NCBI GenBank assembly: GCA_016213325.1
Contig: JACRAY010000002.1
Span: 52,885 to 116,884, forward strand
Direction: 5' to 3'
Length of the DNA: 64,000 bases
DNA from: Burkholderiales bacterium
GTDB lineage: Bacteria; Pseudomonadota; Gammaproteobacteria; Burkholderiales; Burkholderiaceae_C
The notes under the pieces: generated by a model
What the model was told of the DNA's origin: nothing
The model's database searches: none
What the model saw: the letters and a program-made list of their open reading frames with translations, nothing else
In this document: piece after piece, positions 1-9,127 of the stretch
How positions within the stretch are numbered: the first letter of the stretch is position 1
Layout of the letters: each line of letters opens with the position of its first letter
Translations under genes and position numbers: made by a program

Positions 1-704
1 TTCCGGTGTTCCTCGGGCGGCAAGCCGTGGACCTGGCGCTGAGCCGCGCGGCCGTACGCGACGGCGCAGTGATCGCTTTTGCCTTCGTGGCCCAGCGCGA
101 CGACGTGAGCGCATGGCGCCTCGCGACCATGGGCGCGCTGCCCGCGGCGCGCGGCAGCGGCGCCGCACCCGCGTTGATGGACGACTTCATCGCACGCGCC
201 CGCGCCGCAGGCCGCGAGCTCGCCGAACTCGAATGCTTCGCGCAGAACGAACGCGCCATTCGCCTGTACCGCGGCCGCGGCTTCACCGAAATCAGCCCGT
301 TGTATGGCTACCAGGGCGAAGTGCCCGCGGGCGGCGGTGCAGGCGAAGCGGTCGACGCCGGCGACGCGTGGCAGTGGCTGGATGCCGTGGCGCGCGAGCG
401 CGGCGACTTGCCGCTGCAGGTGACGCCAGCGTCGCTGAAGGCGCTGCCGGTTCACCTGCAGGCGCGGCGCCTCGGGAGCGCGCAACTCGTGTTCTCCGTC
501 AATGCGCAGGGCATCACCACCATCAACAGCCTGGTCGACACCGACCCTGCGCAGCGCGACGCCGAGTCACTGGTGCGCAGCCTGCCGGGACAGAAGGTGG
601 CGGTGCCGCAATTGCAGCGGCCCGATGTGGGCGGCGAAGCGCTCGAGCGGATCGGCTTCGAACGCCTGGCGCTGTACCAGGTGATGATGCGGCTGCCGCT
701 TTAG
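1..704 (+). CDS. GNAT family N-acetyltransferase, 5' end outside the window
   Basis: The frame is open from the window edge, so the start codon lies upstream; about 233 residues are visible. The acetyl-CoA loop is seen as ARGSGAAPALM near residue 50, followed by the family helix NERAIRLYRGRGF near residue 84, both typical of GNAT acyltransferases. The C-terminal half (residues 110-232) has a second, degenerate GNAT-like segment ending in a GFERLALYQVMMRL strand, suggesting a tandem GNAT fold. Such enzymes move an acetyl group from acetyl-CoA to an amine; the substrate cannot be told. The stop overlaps the stop of the convergent DUF1631 gene by four bases, so there is no room for a terminator between them. 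Confidence 0.8.
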   Translation, partial: PVFLGRQAVDLALSRAAVRDGAVIAFAFVAQRDDVSAWRLATMGALPAARGSGAAPALMDDFIARARAAGRELAELECFAQNERAIRLYRGRGFTEISPLYGYQGEVPAGGGAGEAVDAGDAWQWLDAVARERGDLPLQVTPASLKALPVHLQARRLGSAQLVFSVNAQGITTINSLVDTDPAQRDAESLVRSLPGQKVAVPQLQRPDVGGEALERIGFERLALYQVMMRLPL

Positions 705-3019
705 GCTGCCATCGCCTGCGGCACCGGCCGCGCCAGCGTGTCGATGGCGTGCTGCACCACCTCGTGGTCCTCGACCAGCCGCACCAGCCGGTTGCTCACC
801 AGCTTGTGCAACGTGCGGCGCGTCATCGAATGGGCGCGGCCGCCATGGCTGACGAACATGAAGAGCGTGCCGTTGGCGCTGGCCCAGGTGAGCCGCGCGC
901 GGAACCATTCGTTGCGCGAGAACAGGTCGACCCACGAGTCCACGTGCAGCGCAGCCACCTGCGCATCGGCCTGCGACGCCGCCAGCATCGCACCGGGCAG
1001 CGCATGCACCTGCGCGCCGGCCGGCGCAGCATCGGCGTGCGGCGCATGCTCGAAGCCGAACACGTCGAGCTCCTGCGGGGCCAGCCAGAACTCTTCGGCG
1101 TGGCGCGGCTGCGCGGGGTGGGCCTGCGCGGCCAGTGCCTCGGCGGGCATCACGGACGGCAGGTCCAGCACCTGCTTGCGGTGCTTGGCGCGCAGCTTCA
1201 GCACCGGGCGGTGCAGCTGCTCCAGCGCCTTGAAGAACGGGTCGGCCTCGGGCGGCGTGTCGTCGCCGACCATCTGCATGCCTTGCCGCAGCTTGACCAC
1301 CACGCGCGGGATCAGCTCGCAGGCACGCACCGGGTCGCGCAGCGCGATTTCGGGCTTCACGCTCCACAGCAGGTCGCTGACCACGGCGCCGTAGCCACCG
1401 GGGTCGATCTCGTGCCCGCCCGCTTCCAGCCGGGCATGCGCCATCACCTGCGACCAGCGGCGGTACAGGAAGTCCTGCACCGGCTCGGGCACGCCCGCCA
1501 GGTCGCTGCGCTGGCTCATGCCCCAGGCGATTTCGTCGGCATCGGCCTGGCGGCGCTCGACGAAGCGCAGCGCGCCCAGCAGCCGCGCCTGCTCGCGCTG
1601 GTCGTCGGCGTCCTGCTTCGCCCAGTTGGCCTCCAGCCTTTCCAGCGCGGCGGCGAAGGGCTGCTCGTCGCACAGCGTGCCCTGCGCATTGAGCGCCTTG
1701 AATTCCTCGTTGATGCCGCCGAAGAACGATTCGAACGGCTTGCCGAATTCGTCGTTGTACTTGAAGCTGCGCTCGGCCACGCGCGCGACCAGCTGGCGCG
1801 CCGGGTTGGATTCGTCGCCGAAGAAGCGCGGCGAGCGCAGGGCCAGCCGCGCGAGCGAAGGCTCGAGCGCGACGATGGCTTCGCGCACCGGCGCCAGCAG
1901 GCGAGCGTCGCGCGCGACCTGCTCGACGAGCTGCCGCACGACTTCAACGCCCATCACCTGGCCGACGTTCTCGGCCTTCTTCTTCAGCCGCGTGCGCACC
2001 AGCGCGCGCTGGCGCGGCGCACCGTAGGCGCCCCACGCGTCGGGACTGAGCGGGCTGTCGGTGCCGACTTCGCGCACGTTGCGGTCCACCACCGGCACGT
2101 GGCGCAACGCGCGCAGCGCCATCGGGTCGGGCGGCGCCACGTCGGGCATGCCTTCGATCTCGGCGAGTTCCTCGTCGAGCCGCGCGTAATAGGAAGGCTC
2201 GAGTTGCTGCGCCGCCTGCGCGCTGCCCTTGGCGAGGAAGTCGGAAAACAGCGGGCCGCGCAGCACCTGCGTGATGAGTTCGACGAAGCCCGACATGCCG
2301 CCGTTCGAGGCGCGCCGCGGCGTGGCCTCGCCTTGCAGCGGGGCCGGGGCCGACTTGAGTCCCGCGGGGCGCGACGACGAGCCGAGCGCCGCCGGACCCG
2401 TGACGACGCGATACGACGCGGCCTCGACGTCGGCCCGGCGCAGCATCTGGATGCTGGAGCCGTACAACTCGAACAGCGCTTCGGACAGCGGCACCGCGGT
2501 ATAGCGCATCCACAGGCCGGGCCAGTGCGGCTGCGAGGCGGTCTCGGACAGCGTGGCGCGCAGCGCCTGCGCGAAGACTTCGGGCCTGAGCGGGTTGGCG
2601 TTGGGATGCACGCCGTCGAGCCGCATGGCCGAACTGACGAGGCGGTCGAGTTCCGCCAGCGGCTGTTCCACCAGGCTCGCGAGTTCCTGCGTGAGGCGTG
2701 ACGCCTCGATGCCCTGCATCAGCTCGCTGTCGTCCACCAGCGTCAGCGACGACGGCCGCATGCGGCTGTGCGATGCCGGCTGCGGCGGCTCTTCTATCTT
2801 CTTGCGCAGCACCTGCGGGAAGCGCACGCGCCACATCGGGCGCTGCGCTGCCAGCTCGCGCAGCAGCGCGCTGTATTCCTGCCGGTCCTCCGCCTGGGTC
2901 AGCGTGCGCTGCTCCAGCTCCAGCGCTTCACTCGCGACTTCGAGCGTCTGGTCGATCAGCAACGCGGCGCGCGCGACGGCGTCGTCGATGCAGGGCTTGA
3001 GCACGGAAGGCAGCGGCAT
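701..3019 (-). CDS. DUF1631 family protein
   Basis: This 772-residue protein matches the DUF1631 family, large proteins conserved in beta- and gammaproteobacteria, by its opening (LLIDQTLEVASEALELEQR), its length, and the C-terminal block WFRARLTWASANGTLFMFVS with the arginine-rich stretch after it. No catalytic motif or membrane segment is visible and no function is established. Members are sometimes labelled thymidine phosphorylase in databases, which the sequence does not support. It follows glcB on the same strand after about 110 bases, so it may be read from the same transcript or its own promoter. Its 3' end overlaps the stop of the convergent acetyltransferase gene. Confidence 0.85.
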   Translation of the reverse strand: MPLPSVLKPCIDDAVARAALLIDQTLEVASEALELEQRTLTQAEDRQEYSALLRELAAQRPMWRVRFPQVLRKKIEEPPQPASHSRMRPSSLTLVDDSELMQGIEASRLTQELASLVEQPLAELDRLVSSAMRLDGVHPNANPLRPEVFAQALRATLSETASQPHWPGLWMRYTAVPLSEALFELYGSSIQMLRRADVEAASYRVVTGPAALGSSSRPAGLKSAPAPLQGEATPRRASNGGMSGFVELITQVLRGPLFSDFLAKGSAQAAQQLEPSYYARLDEELAEIEGMPDVAPPDPMALRALRHVPVVDRNVREVGTDSPLSPDAWGAYGAPRQRALVRTRLKKKAENVGQVMGVEVVRQLVEQVARDARLLAPVREAIVALEPSLARLALRSPRFFGDESNPARQLVARVAERSFKYNDEFGKPFESFFGGINEEFKALNAQGTLCDEQPFAAALERLEANWAKQDADDQREQARLLGALRFVERRQADADEIAWGMSQRSDLAGVPEPVQDFLYRRWSQVMAHARLEAGGHEIDPGGYGAVVSDLLWSVKPEIALRDPVRACELIPRVVVKLRQGMQMVGDDTPPEADPFFKALEQLHRPVLKLRAKHRKQVLDLPSVMPAEALAAQAHPAQPRHAEEFWLAPQELDVFGFEHAPHADAAPAGAQVHALPGAMLAASQADAQVAALHVDSWVDLFSRNEWFRARLTWASANGTLFMFVSHGGRAHSMTRRTLHKLVSNRLVRLVEDHEVVQHAIDTLARPVPQAMAA

Positions 3020-3129
3020 GGCAGCACGGGGTCAGTTCCATGCAGTGTAAGAACCGGCCTACGGAAAGCACGTGAATCCTGCACGCTTGCAGCGGTGGAA
3101 TCACTTGGTTGCAAAGGTTACGGGCGCTG

Positions 3130-5325
3130 TCACCCCGCCGCCTTCACCTTCAGCCGCCACGCATGCAACAGCGGCTCGGTGTAGCCGCTCGGCTGCTCCT
3201 TGCCCTTGAACACCAGGTCCAGCGCCGCGCGATAGGCATACGACGTGTCCCAGTTGCCGGCCATCGGCCGGTACAGCGGGTCGCCTGCGTTCTGCTGGTC
3301 CACCACGGCGGCCATGCGGCGGAAGGTGGCCGTGACCTGTTCCTTCGTCACCACGCCGTGATGCAGCCAGTTGGCGATGTGCTGGCTGGAGATGCGCAGC
3401 GTGGCGCGGTCTTCCATCAAGCCCACGTTGTGGATGTCCGGCACCTTGGAGCAGCCCACACCCTGGTCGACCCAGCGCACCACGTAGCCCAGGATGCCCT
3501 GCACGTTGTTGTCCAGTTCCTGCTGGCGCTCTTCGGGCGTCCACTTGGCGGCGGCCACCACGGGGATCTGCAGCAGCCCCGCAAGGATGTTCTCGCTCTC
3601 GGCGTCGGCCTTCACCTTCTCCAGTTCCTTCTGCACCGCGAACACGTCCACCTGCAGGTAGTGCAGCGCGTGCAGCGTGGCGGCGGTGGGCGACGGCACC
3701 CACGCGGTGTTGGCGCCGGCCTTCGGGTGGCCGATCTTCTGCTCCATCATCGCGCGCATCAGGTCGGGCATGGCCCACATGCCCTTGCCGATCTGGGCGC
3801 GGCCGCGCAGGCCGCACGACAGGCCCACCTGCACGTTGTTCTTCTCGTACGCCTGGATCCAGGCGCTGGTCTTCATGTCGCCCTTGCGGAACATCGGGCC
3901 GGCCAGCATGGCGGTGTGCATCTCGTCGCCGGTGCGGTCGAGGAAGCCGGTGTTGATGAAGGCCACGCGCGGCGCGGCAGCGGCAATGCACGCCTGCAGG
4001 TTGACGCTGGTGCGGCGCTCTTCGTCCATGATGCCCAGCTTGACGGTGTCGGGCGCGAGGCCCAGCACTTCCTCGACGCGGCCGAACAACTCGCTGGCGA
4101 AAGCCACTTCATCCGGCCCATGCATCTTGGGCTTGACGATGTAGACCGAGCCGGTGCGCGTGTTGCGGATGCCGTGTTGCCCATTGCCCAGCAGGTCGTG
4201 CTTGGCGATCGCCACGGTGATCATGGCGTCCATGATCCCTTCGGGGATCTCCTGGCCGTCGCCCCACAGGATGGCGGCGTTGGTCATCAGGTGGCCGACG
4301 TTGCGCACGAACAGCAGGGCGCGGCCGTGCAGGCGCACGCCGCTCTTGCCGTCGGGCGCCGTGTAGGTGCGGTCGGCGTTGAGCCCGCGCGTGAAGGTGC
4401 GGCCGCCCTTGCTCACTTCTTCGGTCAGGTCGCCGCGCAGGATGCCCAGCCAGTTGCGGTAGGCGAGCAGCTTGTCCTCGGCGTCCACCGCCGCGATCGA
4501 GTCTTCCAGGTCGAGGATGGTGGACAGCGCCGCTTCCATCACCAGGTCGCTCACGCCGGCCGGGTCGGTGGCGCCGATCGCATGCGAGCGGTCGATGCGC
4601 AGGTCCAGGTGCAGGCCGTTGTGGCGCAACAGCACCGACGACGGCGCGGCGGCATCGCCCTGGTAGCCGATGAACTTCTTCGCCTCTTCCAGCCCGCTGC
4701 GCGTGCCGTCCTTCAGCGTGACGACCAGCTTGCCCTTTTCCACGGCATAGCCGGTGGAGTCGATGTGCGAGCCCTTCTTCAGCGGCGCGCAGCGGTCCAG
4801 CACGTAGCGGCAGTACTCGATGACCTTGGCGCCGCGCACTTCGTTGTAGCCCGGGCCTTTCTGGGCGCCGCCGGTCTCGGGAATCGCGTCGGTGCCGTAC
4901 AGCGCGTCGTACAGCGAGCCCCAGCGCGCATTGGCGGCGTTGAGCGCATAGCGGGCGTTCAGGATGGGCACCACCAGCTGCGGGCCGGCCTGCAGCGCGA
5001 GTTCGGCGTCGACGTTGGTGGTGGTGGCTTTCGCGCCTTTGGGCGGCGGCACCAGGTAGCCGATCTGCTCGAGGTGGGCGCGGTACGCCTTCATGTCGGC
5101 GATGGGGCCCGGGTTGGCGGTGTGCCAACGGTCCATCTCCGACTGCAGCCGGTCGCGCTCGGCCAGCAGCGCGGCGTTCTTCGGCGCCAGGTCGCGCACG
5201 ATGGCGTCGAAGCCCTGCCAGAAGTCCGCGGCGTCCACGCCGGTGCCGGGCAGCACTTCGGTGTCGATGAAATTCTTCAGGGCGCTGGCCACTTGCAGTC
5301 CATGCACTTGGGTGCGTTCGGTCAT
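3130..5325 (-). CDS. glcB: malate synthase G
   Basis: Condenses glyoxylate with acetyl-CoA to malate, in the glyoxylate shunt and in glycolate use; cytosolic and Mg-dependent. The 731-residue length fits the G isoform (about 720), not the shorter A isoform. Diagnostic blocks are present in order: [14 protein letters not shown], the acidic metal-site segment [74 protein letters not shown] and the C-terminal [15 protein letters not shown]. The haloacid dehalogenase gene lies only 27 bases upstream on the same strand. That pairing makes sense if dehalogenation of a haloacetate gives glycolate, which is oxidised to glyoxylate and consumed here; this link is inference. Confidence 0.97.
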   Translation of the reverse strand: MTERTQVHGLQVASALKNFIDTEVLPGTGVDAADFWQGFDAIVRDLAPKNAALLAERDRLQSEMDRWHTANPGPIADMKAYRAHLEQIGYLVPPPKGAKATTTNVDAELALQAGPQLVVPILNARYALNAANARWGSLYDALYGTDAIPETGGAQKGPGYNEVRGAKVIEYCRYVLDRCAPLKKGSHIDSTGYAVEKGKLVVTLKDGTRSGLEEAKKFIGYQGDAAAPSSVLLRHNGLHLDLRIDRSHAIGATDPAGVSDLVMEAALSTILDLEDSIAAVDAEDKLLAYRNWLGILRGDLTEEVSKGGRTFTRGLNADRTYTAPDGKSGVRLHGRALLFVRNVGHLMTNAAILWGDGQEIPEGIMDAMITVAIAKHDLLGNGQHGIRNTRTGSVYIVKPKMHGPDEVAFASELFGRVEEVLGLAPDTVKLGIMDEERRTSVNLQACIAAAAPRVAFINTGFLDRTGDEMHTAMLAGPMFRKGDMKTSAWIQAYEKNNVQVGLSCGLRGRAQIGKGMWAMPDLMRAMMEQKIGHPKAGANTAWVPSPTAATLHALHYLQVDVFAVQKELEKVKADAESENILAGLLQIPVVAAAKWTPEERQQELDNNVQGILGYVVRWVDQGVGCSKVPDIHNVGLMEDRATLRISSQHIANWLHHGVVTKEQVTATFRRMAAVVDQQNAGDPLYRPMAGNWDTSYAYRAALDLVFKGKEQPSGYTEPLLHAWRLKVKAAG

Positions 5326-5352
5326 GTTGGGGTCCTCCGGGAGATGCGTGAT

Positions 5353-6030
5353 TCAGAAGAAAGCGAGTACGTCGTCGAGGCTCGCGCCGGTGCGCGTGGG
5401 CTGCGTGCCCAGTTCCTCGAACGGCAGGTGATAGCGGTTCACCCACAGCGTGCGGTAGCCGAACCAGGTGGCGGCGAGCGCGTCCCAGGCGTTGCAGCTG
5501 ACGAACAGGATCTGCGCGGGTGCCAGGCCGGTGGCAACCGGGCCGAGCTGGTAAGCCTGCGGGTGTGTCTTGTACCTGCGGACGCTGTCCACCGACAGCA
5601 CGTGGTCCAGCAGGCCGTCGAGGCCCGCGCTACGCACGGCGATGCCCAGCATGTCGGGGTCACCGTTGGACAGGATGCCGGTGGTGACCTTCTTCGCCTT
5701 CAGCGCCTGCAGCACGCTGCGGCCTTCCGGAAAGGCAGAGAGGTGCCGGTACTGGTTCATCAGCCGGTCTTCGTTGCCGGCGTCCAGGTCCAGCCCGAGC
5801 CGCTTGCACGCGTAGCGCAGGCTGGCGCGCGTCAGTTCCCAGAACGGCTGGTAGTGGGCGCCGTCATCGCTGGTGGTGACGAGGCGCGTGTATTCGATCT
5901 GCTTGTCGCGCCACAGCACCGACAACGCCTGGCCCTGGCTGGGGAACAGTTGTTCCGCGAGCAGGCCCACGCTGTACACGTCGAAGAGGGTGCCGTAGGC
6001 GTCGAAGAGGACCGCCTTGGGTTTTTCCAT
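5353..6030 (-). CDS. haloacid dehalogenase, type II (L-2-haloacid dehalogenase-like)
   Basis: A 225-residue HAD-superfamily hydrolase. The nucleophile motif is FDAYGTLFDVYSV (Asp near residue 10), followed by the type II markers WRDKQIEYTRL, the motif II segment GILSNGDPDML, the lysine in RRYKTHPQAY and the closing motif FVSCNAWDALAATWFGYRTLWVNR. This pattern matches enzymes that replace the halogen of short L-2-haloalkanoic acids with hydroxyl. It is the first gene of a likely two-gene unit with glcB, 27 bases downstream. Real substrate unknown; related HAD enzymes also act on phosphoglycolate-like esters, but the motif set favours dehalogenase. A TTG start further upstream is not needed. 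Confidence 0.9.
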   Translation of the reverse strand: MEKPKAVLFDAYGTLFDVYSVGLLAEQLFPSQGQALSVLWRDKQIEYTRLVTTSDDGAHYQPFWELTRASLRYACKRLGLDLDAGNEDRLMNQYRHLSAFPEGRSVLQALKAKKVTTGILSNGDPDMLGIAVRSAGLDGLLDHVLSVDSVRRYKTHPQAYQLGPVATGLAPAQILFVSCNAWDALAATWFGYRTLWVNRYHLPFEELGTQPTRTGASLDDVLAFF

Positions 6031-6114
6031 GGCGGAGACTTTATTCCGAACTTCAGGCCGTATTAATCGACCGAATAGCTCATTATCCGGAACTAAAATG
6101 GTGGTAATTGGGAC

Positions 6115-7095
6115 TCAAAGCCCGAAAACGCGCTGCGCGTTCTCGCCGCGCACCTTCGCCATCTGCCCTTCGGGCAATTGCGCGGTGTTGGCAAACGCCC
6201 CCTTGGTGTCGTGCACCCAGTGCGGCCAGTCGGTGCCCAGCATCACGTGGTCCTCGCCGACGATGGAAATCAGGTACTTCAGCGACCGCACGTCGTACGT
6301 GATGCTGTCGTAGTAGATGTGCCGCAGGTATTCCGTCGGCTTGCGCTTCATCTGGCGGCGCTGCGGCAGTTCCACCTCGTCGCCCTTTTCGAAGCGGCCC
6401 ACCAGGTAGGGCAACGTGCCGCCGCCGTGCGACGCGATCAGCTTCAGCTGGGTGTACTGGTCGAAAAAGCCCTCGAAGATCATGCGCGTGACGGCCAGCG
6501 TGGTGTCGAACATGAAGCCGACCGACCAGCTCAGGTCGAACTTGGTCATGTCCATCAGGTCGACCCCGGGCGGGTCGGTGGGGTGCACCAGCACCGGCAA
6601 TGCGCGCTGGTCGATGGCCGCCCAGATCGGCGCGAACTTCGCGTCGGTCAGGCTCATGCCCGCCACGTTGGCCAGCACCATCACGCCCGATGCGCCCCTG
6701 GCGCACGAACGCTCCAGTTCCTCCACGGCGCGCTGCGGGTATTCCCACGGCAACGACGCGAACCAGCGGATGCGGTCCGGAAAGCGCGCCTGCGCATCGG
6801 CGAAGTTGTCGTTGGCCTCGCGCGCGGCGCGCACGCTGACTTCTTCGCCGCCCCAGTACACGTTGGGGCAGGTGAGCGAGCACACCGACACGTCGATGCC
6901 CGAGCGGTCCATGTGCCCGATGCGCAGGTCCCAGTCGAAGTGGCCCTTCTGCGGCAGCACCACGGGCACGTTGCCGCGGAAGATTTCCTGCTGGCCGTCT
7001 GGCCGCGTCTGGATGTTGTAGTCGCCCCCTTCGCGCTTCAGCAGCTCGAGCCACTTCGGGGTAAACATGTGTGTGTGGACGTCGATCACCGGCAT
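6115..7095 (-). CDS. amidohydrolase family protein, ACMSD-like decarboxylase
   Basis: A 326-residue metal-dependent TIM-barrel protein of the aminocarboxymuconate-semialdehyde decarboxylase (ACMSD) group. The metal ligands are seen in VIDVHTHMF at the N-terminus, in the His of LVHPTDPPG and of IASHGGGTLPYLVGRFEKG, and in the Asp of MLGTDWPHW. ACMSD-like enzymes decarboxylate or hydrolyse aromatic-derived acids. The start at 7095 is chosen over an ATG 14 codons upstream because AGGAGA lies at the right distance and the homologous fold begins at MPVIDVHTHMF. It is divergent from the Bug receptor gene with only 42 bases between the start codons, suggesting shared control and a role in breaking down the acid imported by that system. 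Confidence 0.88.
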   Translation of the reverse strand: MPVIDVHTHMFTPKWLELLKREGGDYNIQTRPDGQQEIFRGNVPVVLPQKGHFDWDLRIGHMDRSGIDVSVCSLTCPNVYWGGEEVSVRAAREANDNFADAQARFPDRIRWFASLPWEYPQRAVEELERSCARGASGVMVLANVAGMSLTDAKFAPIWAAIDQRALPVLVHPTDPPGVDLMDMTKFDLSWSVGFMFDTTLAVTRMIFEGFFDQYTQLKLIASHGGGTLPYLVGRFEKGDEVELPQRRQMKRKPTEYLRHIYYDSITYDVRSLKYLISIVGEDHVMLGTDWPHWVHDTKGAFANTAQLPEGQMAKVRGENAQRVFGL

Positions 7096-7096
7096 A

Positions 7097-7132
7097 CTTG
7101 TCTCCTGTGTTGCGATCTTAGTAGGAGACAAG
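7097..7132. promoter_or_regulatory. perfect 10-bp inverted repeat holding both divergent ribosome-binding sites
   Basis: CTTGTCTCCT (7097-7106) and AGGAGACAAG (7123-7132) are exact reverse complements separated by 16 bases. AGGAGA in the right arm is the Shine-Dalgarno site of the Bug receptor gene, and the complement in the left arm is that of the divergent amidohydrolase gene. The repeat may be a regulator operator, or may simply reflect two copies of the same strong ribosome site facing each other. Outer bases do not pair. Confidence 0.6.
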
Positions 7133-7137
7133 AGCAC

Positions 7138-8088
7138 ATGAAACGCAGACAGTTCGCGGCGCTCGCGGCCGCCACGCTCGCAGCCCCTGCAGCGCTAGCG
7201 CAGGACCGCACGATGAAGATCTGGGTGGGCTTCCCGCCCGGCGGCTCGGCCGACACGGTGGCGCGGCTGCTGGCCGAGAAGCTCAAGACCTCGCTCGGGC
7301 AGAACGTCGTCGTCGACAACAAGCCCGGCGCAGCCGGCCGCCTGGTCCTGGGTGAGCTGAAGCGCATGCCACCCGACGGCGCCAACCTGGTGCTGTCGCC
7401 CAGCGGCGCGATGGTGATTGCGCCGCACCTGTACCAGGTACCGTACGACCCCATCAAGGACTTCACGCCGGTCTCGCGCCTCGTCACCTTCGACTTCGCA
7501 GTGACGGCAGGGCCGGCTGCGCCAGCGGGCGACTTGAAGACGGTGCTGGCCTGGATGAAGGCCAACCCCACCAAGGCGAGCTACGCCACGTCGGGCGCGG
7601 GCACCGTGCCGCACTTCGCCGGCCTGCTGCTCAGCCAGGCGGCCGGCGTGCCCATCACGCACGTGCCGTACAAGGGCGGCGCCCCGGCGGCGCAGGACCT
7701 GATCGGCGGGCAGATTCCGCTGATGGTGGACACGGCGTCCGAAACCATCGAGCACCACAAGTCGGGCAAGGTCCGTATCCTGGCGGTCACCGGCGAACAG
7801 CGCTCGCGCGCGCTGCCGGACGTGCCGACGCTGAAAGAAGTGGGCATCGCCACCTCGGCCGACGCGTTCTTCGGCCTGTACGGCCCGCCTGGCATGTCGG
7901 CCGAGCTGGTGGCCCGCATCGACCGCGCCGTGGCCGAGGCGCTGCGCGACCCGGCGATGCAGGAGCGCATCTACGGCTTCGGCCTGGTGCCCAACCATGC
8001 GCCCGGGCCGCAGCTGGCGGCCACGCAGGCGGAACACCTGAAGAAGTGGGAGACGCCGATCAAGGCGTCGGGGTTCAAACCCGAGTGA
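7138..8088 (+). CDS. tripartite tricarboxylate transporter substrate-binding protein (Bug family)
   Basis: A 316-residue periplasmic solute receptor. The N-terminus MKRRQFAALAAATLAAPAALA is a twin-arginine-like signal peptide with cleavage after ALA. Family blocks are WVGFPPGGSADTVARLLAEKL, VVDNKPGAAGRL, and the later segments GAGTVPHFAGLLLSQAAGV and HVPYKGGAPAAQDLIGGQ. Bug proteins bind carboxylates and are greatly expanded in Comamonadaceae and relatives; most lack adjacent TctA/TctB membrane subunits, as here. AGGAGA lies ten bases before the ATG. Neighbouring CoA-transferase and lyase genes suggest a branched dicarboxylate or related acid as ligand, but that is inference. Confidence 0.93.
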   Translation: MKRRQFAALAAATLAAPAALAQDRTMKIWVGFPPGGSADTVARLLAEKLKTSLGQNVVVDNKPGAAGRLVLGELKRMPPDGANLVLSPSGAMVIAPHLYQVPYDPIKDFTPVSRLVTFDFAVTAGPAAPAGDLKTVLAWMKANPTKASYATSGAGTVPHFAGLLLSQAAGVPITHVPYKGGAPAAQDLIGGQIPLMVDTASETIEHHKSGKVRILAVTGEQRSRALPDVPTLKEVGIATSADAFFGLYGPPGMSAELVARIDRAVAEALRDPAMQERIYGFGLVPNHAPGPQLAATQAEHLKKWETPIKASGFKPE

Positions 8089-8103
8089 TCGTCCTTTGCC
8101 ACC

Positions 8104-8169
8104 CCGGGCTTGACCCGGGGTCCATGGTGGCGTGTCGAGATGGCCAGATGGATGCCGGGTCAAGCCCGG
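8104..8169. repeat. palindromic intergenic element, 15-bp perfect arms
   Basis: CCGGGCTTGACCCGG (8104-8118) and its exact reverse complement (8155-8169) are separated by 36 bases between the Bug gene stop and the next start. Outside the arms, CCTTTG on the left and CAAAGG on the right also pair. The arms resemble a widespread proteobacterial interspersed palindrome whose translation reads HAGLDPAS / DPGSSPG. It may act as a hairpin at the 3' end of the Bug transcript. It is not a gene. Confidence 0.75.
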
Positions 8170-8203
8170 CATGACAAAGGCGGCGGGGTGACAATGGCTG
8201 TCG

Positions 8204-9127
8204 ATGCAACCCCAAGTCCTCATCAGCGAAGTCGGCCCCCGCGACGGCCTGCAATCCGTGCAGGCCGTGATGCCCACGCCCGACAAGCTGCGCTGGCTGG
8301 ACGCGCTGCATGCCGCCGGCCTGCGCGAGATCGAAGTCGGCTCCTTCGTGCCGGCCAAGCTGCTGCCGCAGATGGCCGACGTGGCCGAAGTCGTGCGGCA
8401 TGCGCTGACGCTGCCGGGCCTCACGGTCATGGCGCTGGTGCCCAACCTGCGCGGCGCCGAAGAAGCGCTGCGCGCGGGCGTGCACAAGCTCACCATCCCG
8501 GTGTCGGCCAGCGAAGCGCATTCGCTGGCCAATGTGCGCAAGACCCCCGAGCAGATGGTCGACGAAGTCCGCCGCATCGTGGCCCTGCGCAACGAGCTTG
8601 CGCCGCAGGTACAGGTGGAGGCGGGCGTCTCCACCGCCTTCGGCTGCACGCTGCAAGGCGAGGTGCAGGAAGACGACGTGGTGTGGTTGGCCGGCGCGGT
8701 GGCCGAAGCCGGCTGCGACGACGTCGGCCTGTCCGACACCACCGGCATGGCCAACCCCGCGCAAGTGCGCCGGCTCTTCACGCGCGTGCGCAGCGCCATC
8801 GGCGCAAAGACCGGTGCCGCGCACATGCACAACACGCGCGGCCTCGGGCTGGCCAACTGCCTCGCCGCCTACGACGTGGGCGTGCGCACCTTCGACGCAT
8901 CGCTCGGCGGCCTGGGCGGCTGCCCTTACGCGCCCGGCGCCTCGGGCAACGTGGTCACCGAAGACCTGGTGTTCATGTTCGAAGCCATGGGCGTGGCGAC
9001 CGGCATCGACCTCGGCAGGCTGATCGAGGCGCGCGCGCCGTTGAAGGCCGGCCTGCCCGGCGAGCCGGTCTACGGCATGACGCCCGAAGCCGGGCTGCCC
9101 AAGGGCTTTCGCCCCACGACAGCATGA
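8204..9127 (+). CDS. hydroxymethylglutaryl-CoA lyase family protein
   Basis: A 307-residue DRE-TIM metallolyase. The opening SEVGPRDGLQSV carries the Arg-Asp pair that binds metal and substrate; AGVSTAFGCTLQGEV and HMHNTRGLGLANCLAAYDVG carry further metal ligands; and GGLGGCPYAPGASGNVVTED is the HMG-CoA lyase signature with the catalytic Cys. The classic reaction is HMG-CoA to acetoacetate plus acetyl-CoA in leucine degradation. Relatives cleave citramalyl-CoA to pyruvate and acetyl-CoA. Its stop overlaps the start of a family III CoA transferase (ATGA), so the two are translationally coupled; an activate-then-cleave pathway for a hydroxy diacid is plausible. Leucine genes (liuABCD) are not nearby. 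Confidence 0.9.
   Translation: MQPQVLISEVGPRDGLQSVQAVMPTPDKLRWLDALHAAGLREIEVGSFVPAKLLPQMADVAEVVRHALTLPGLTVMALVPNLRGAEEALRAGVHKLTIPVSASEAHSLANVRKTPEQMVDEVRRIVALRNELAPQVQVEAGVSTAFGCTLQGEVQEDDVVWLAGAVAEAGCDDVGLSDTTGMANPAQVRRLFTRVRSAIGAKTGAAHMHNTRGLGLANCLAAYDVGVRTFDASLGGLGGCPYAPGASGNVVTEDLVFMFEAMGVATGIDLGRLIEARAPLKAGLPGEPVYGMTPEAGLPKGFRPTTA

Noticed and set aside
113..2701. Plus-strand 862-codon frame opposite DUF1631
   Set aside because: Arg/His-rich low-complexity translation and overlap with two well-supported genes.
3109..6066. Plus-strand 985-codon frame opposite glcB
   Set aside because: glcB is certain; the opposite frame has no domain.
8104..8169. Possible small RNA or CRISPR-like unit
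   Set aside because: Only one pair of arms with no repeated spacers; it fits a dispersed palindrome.
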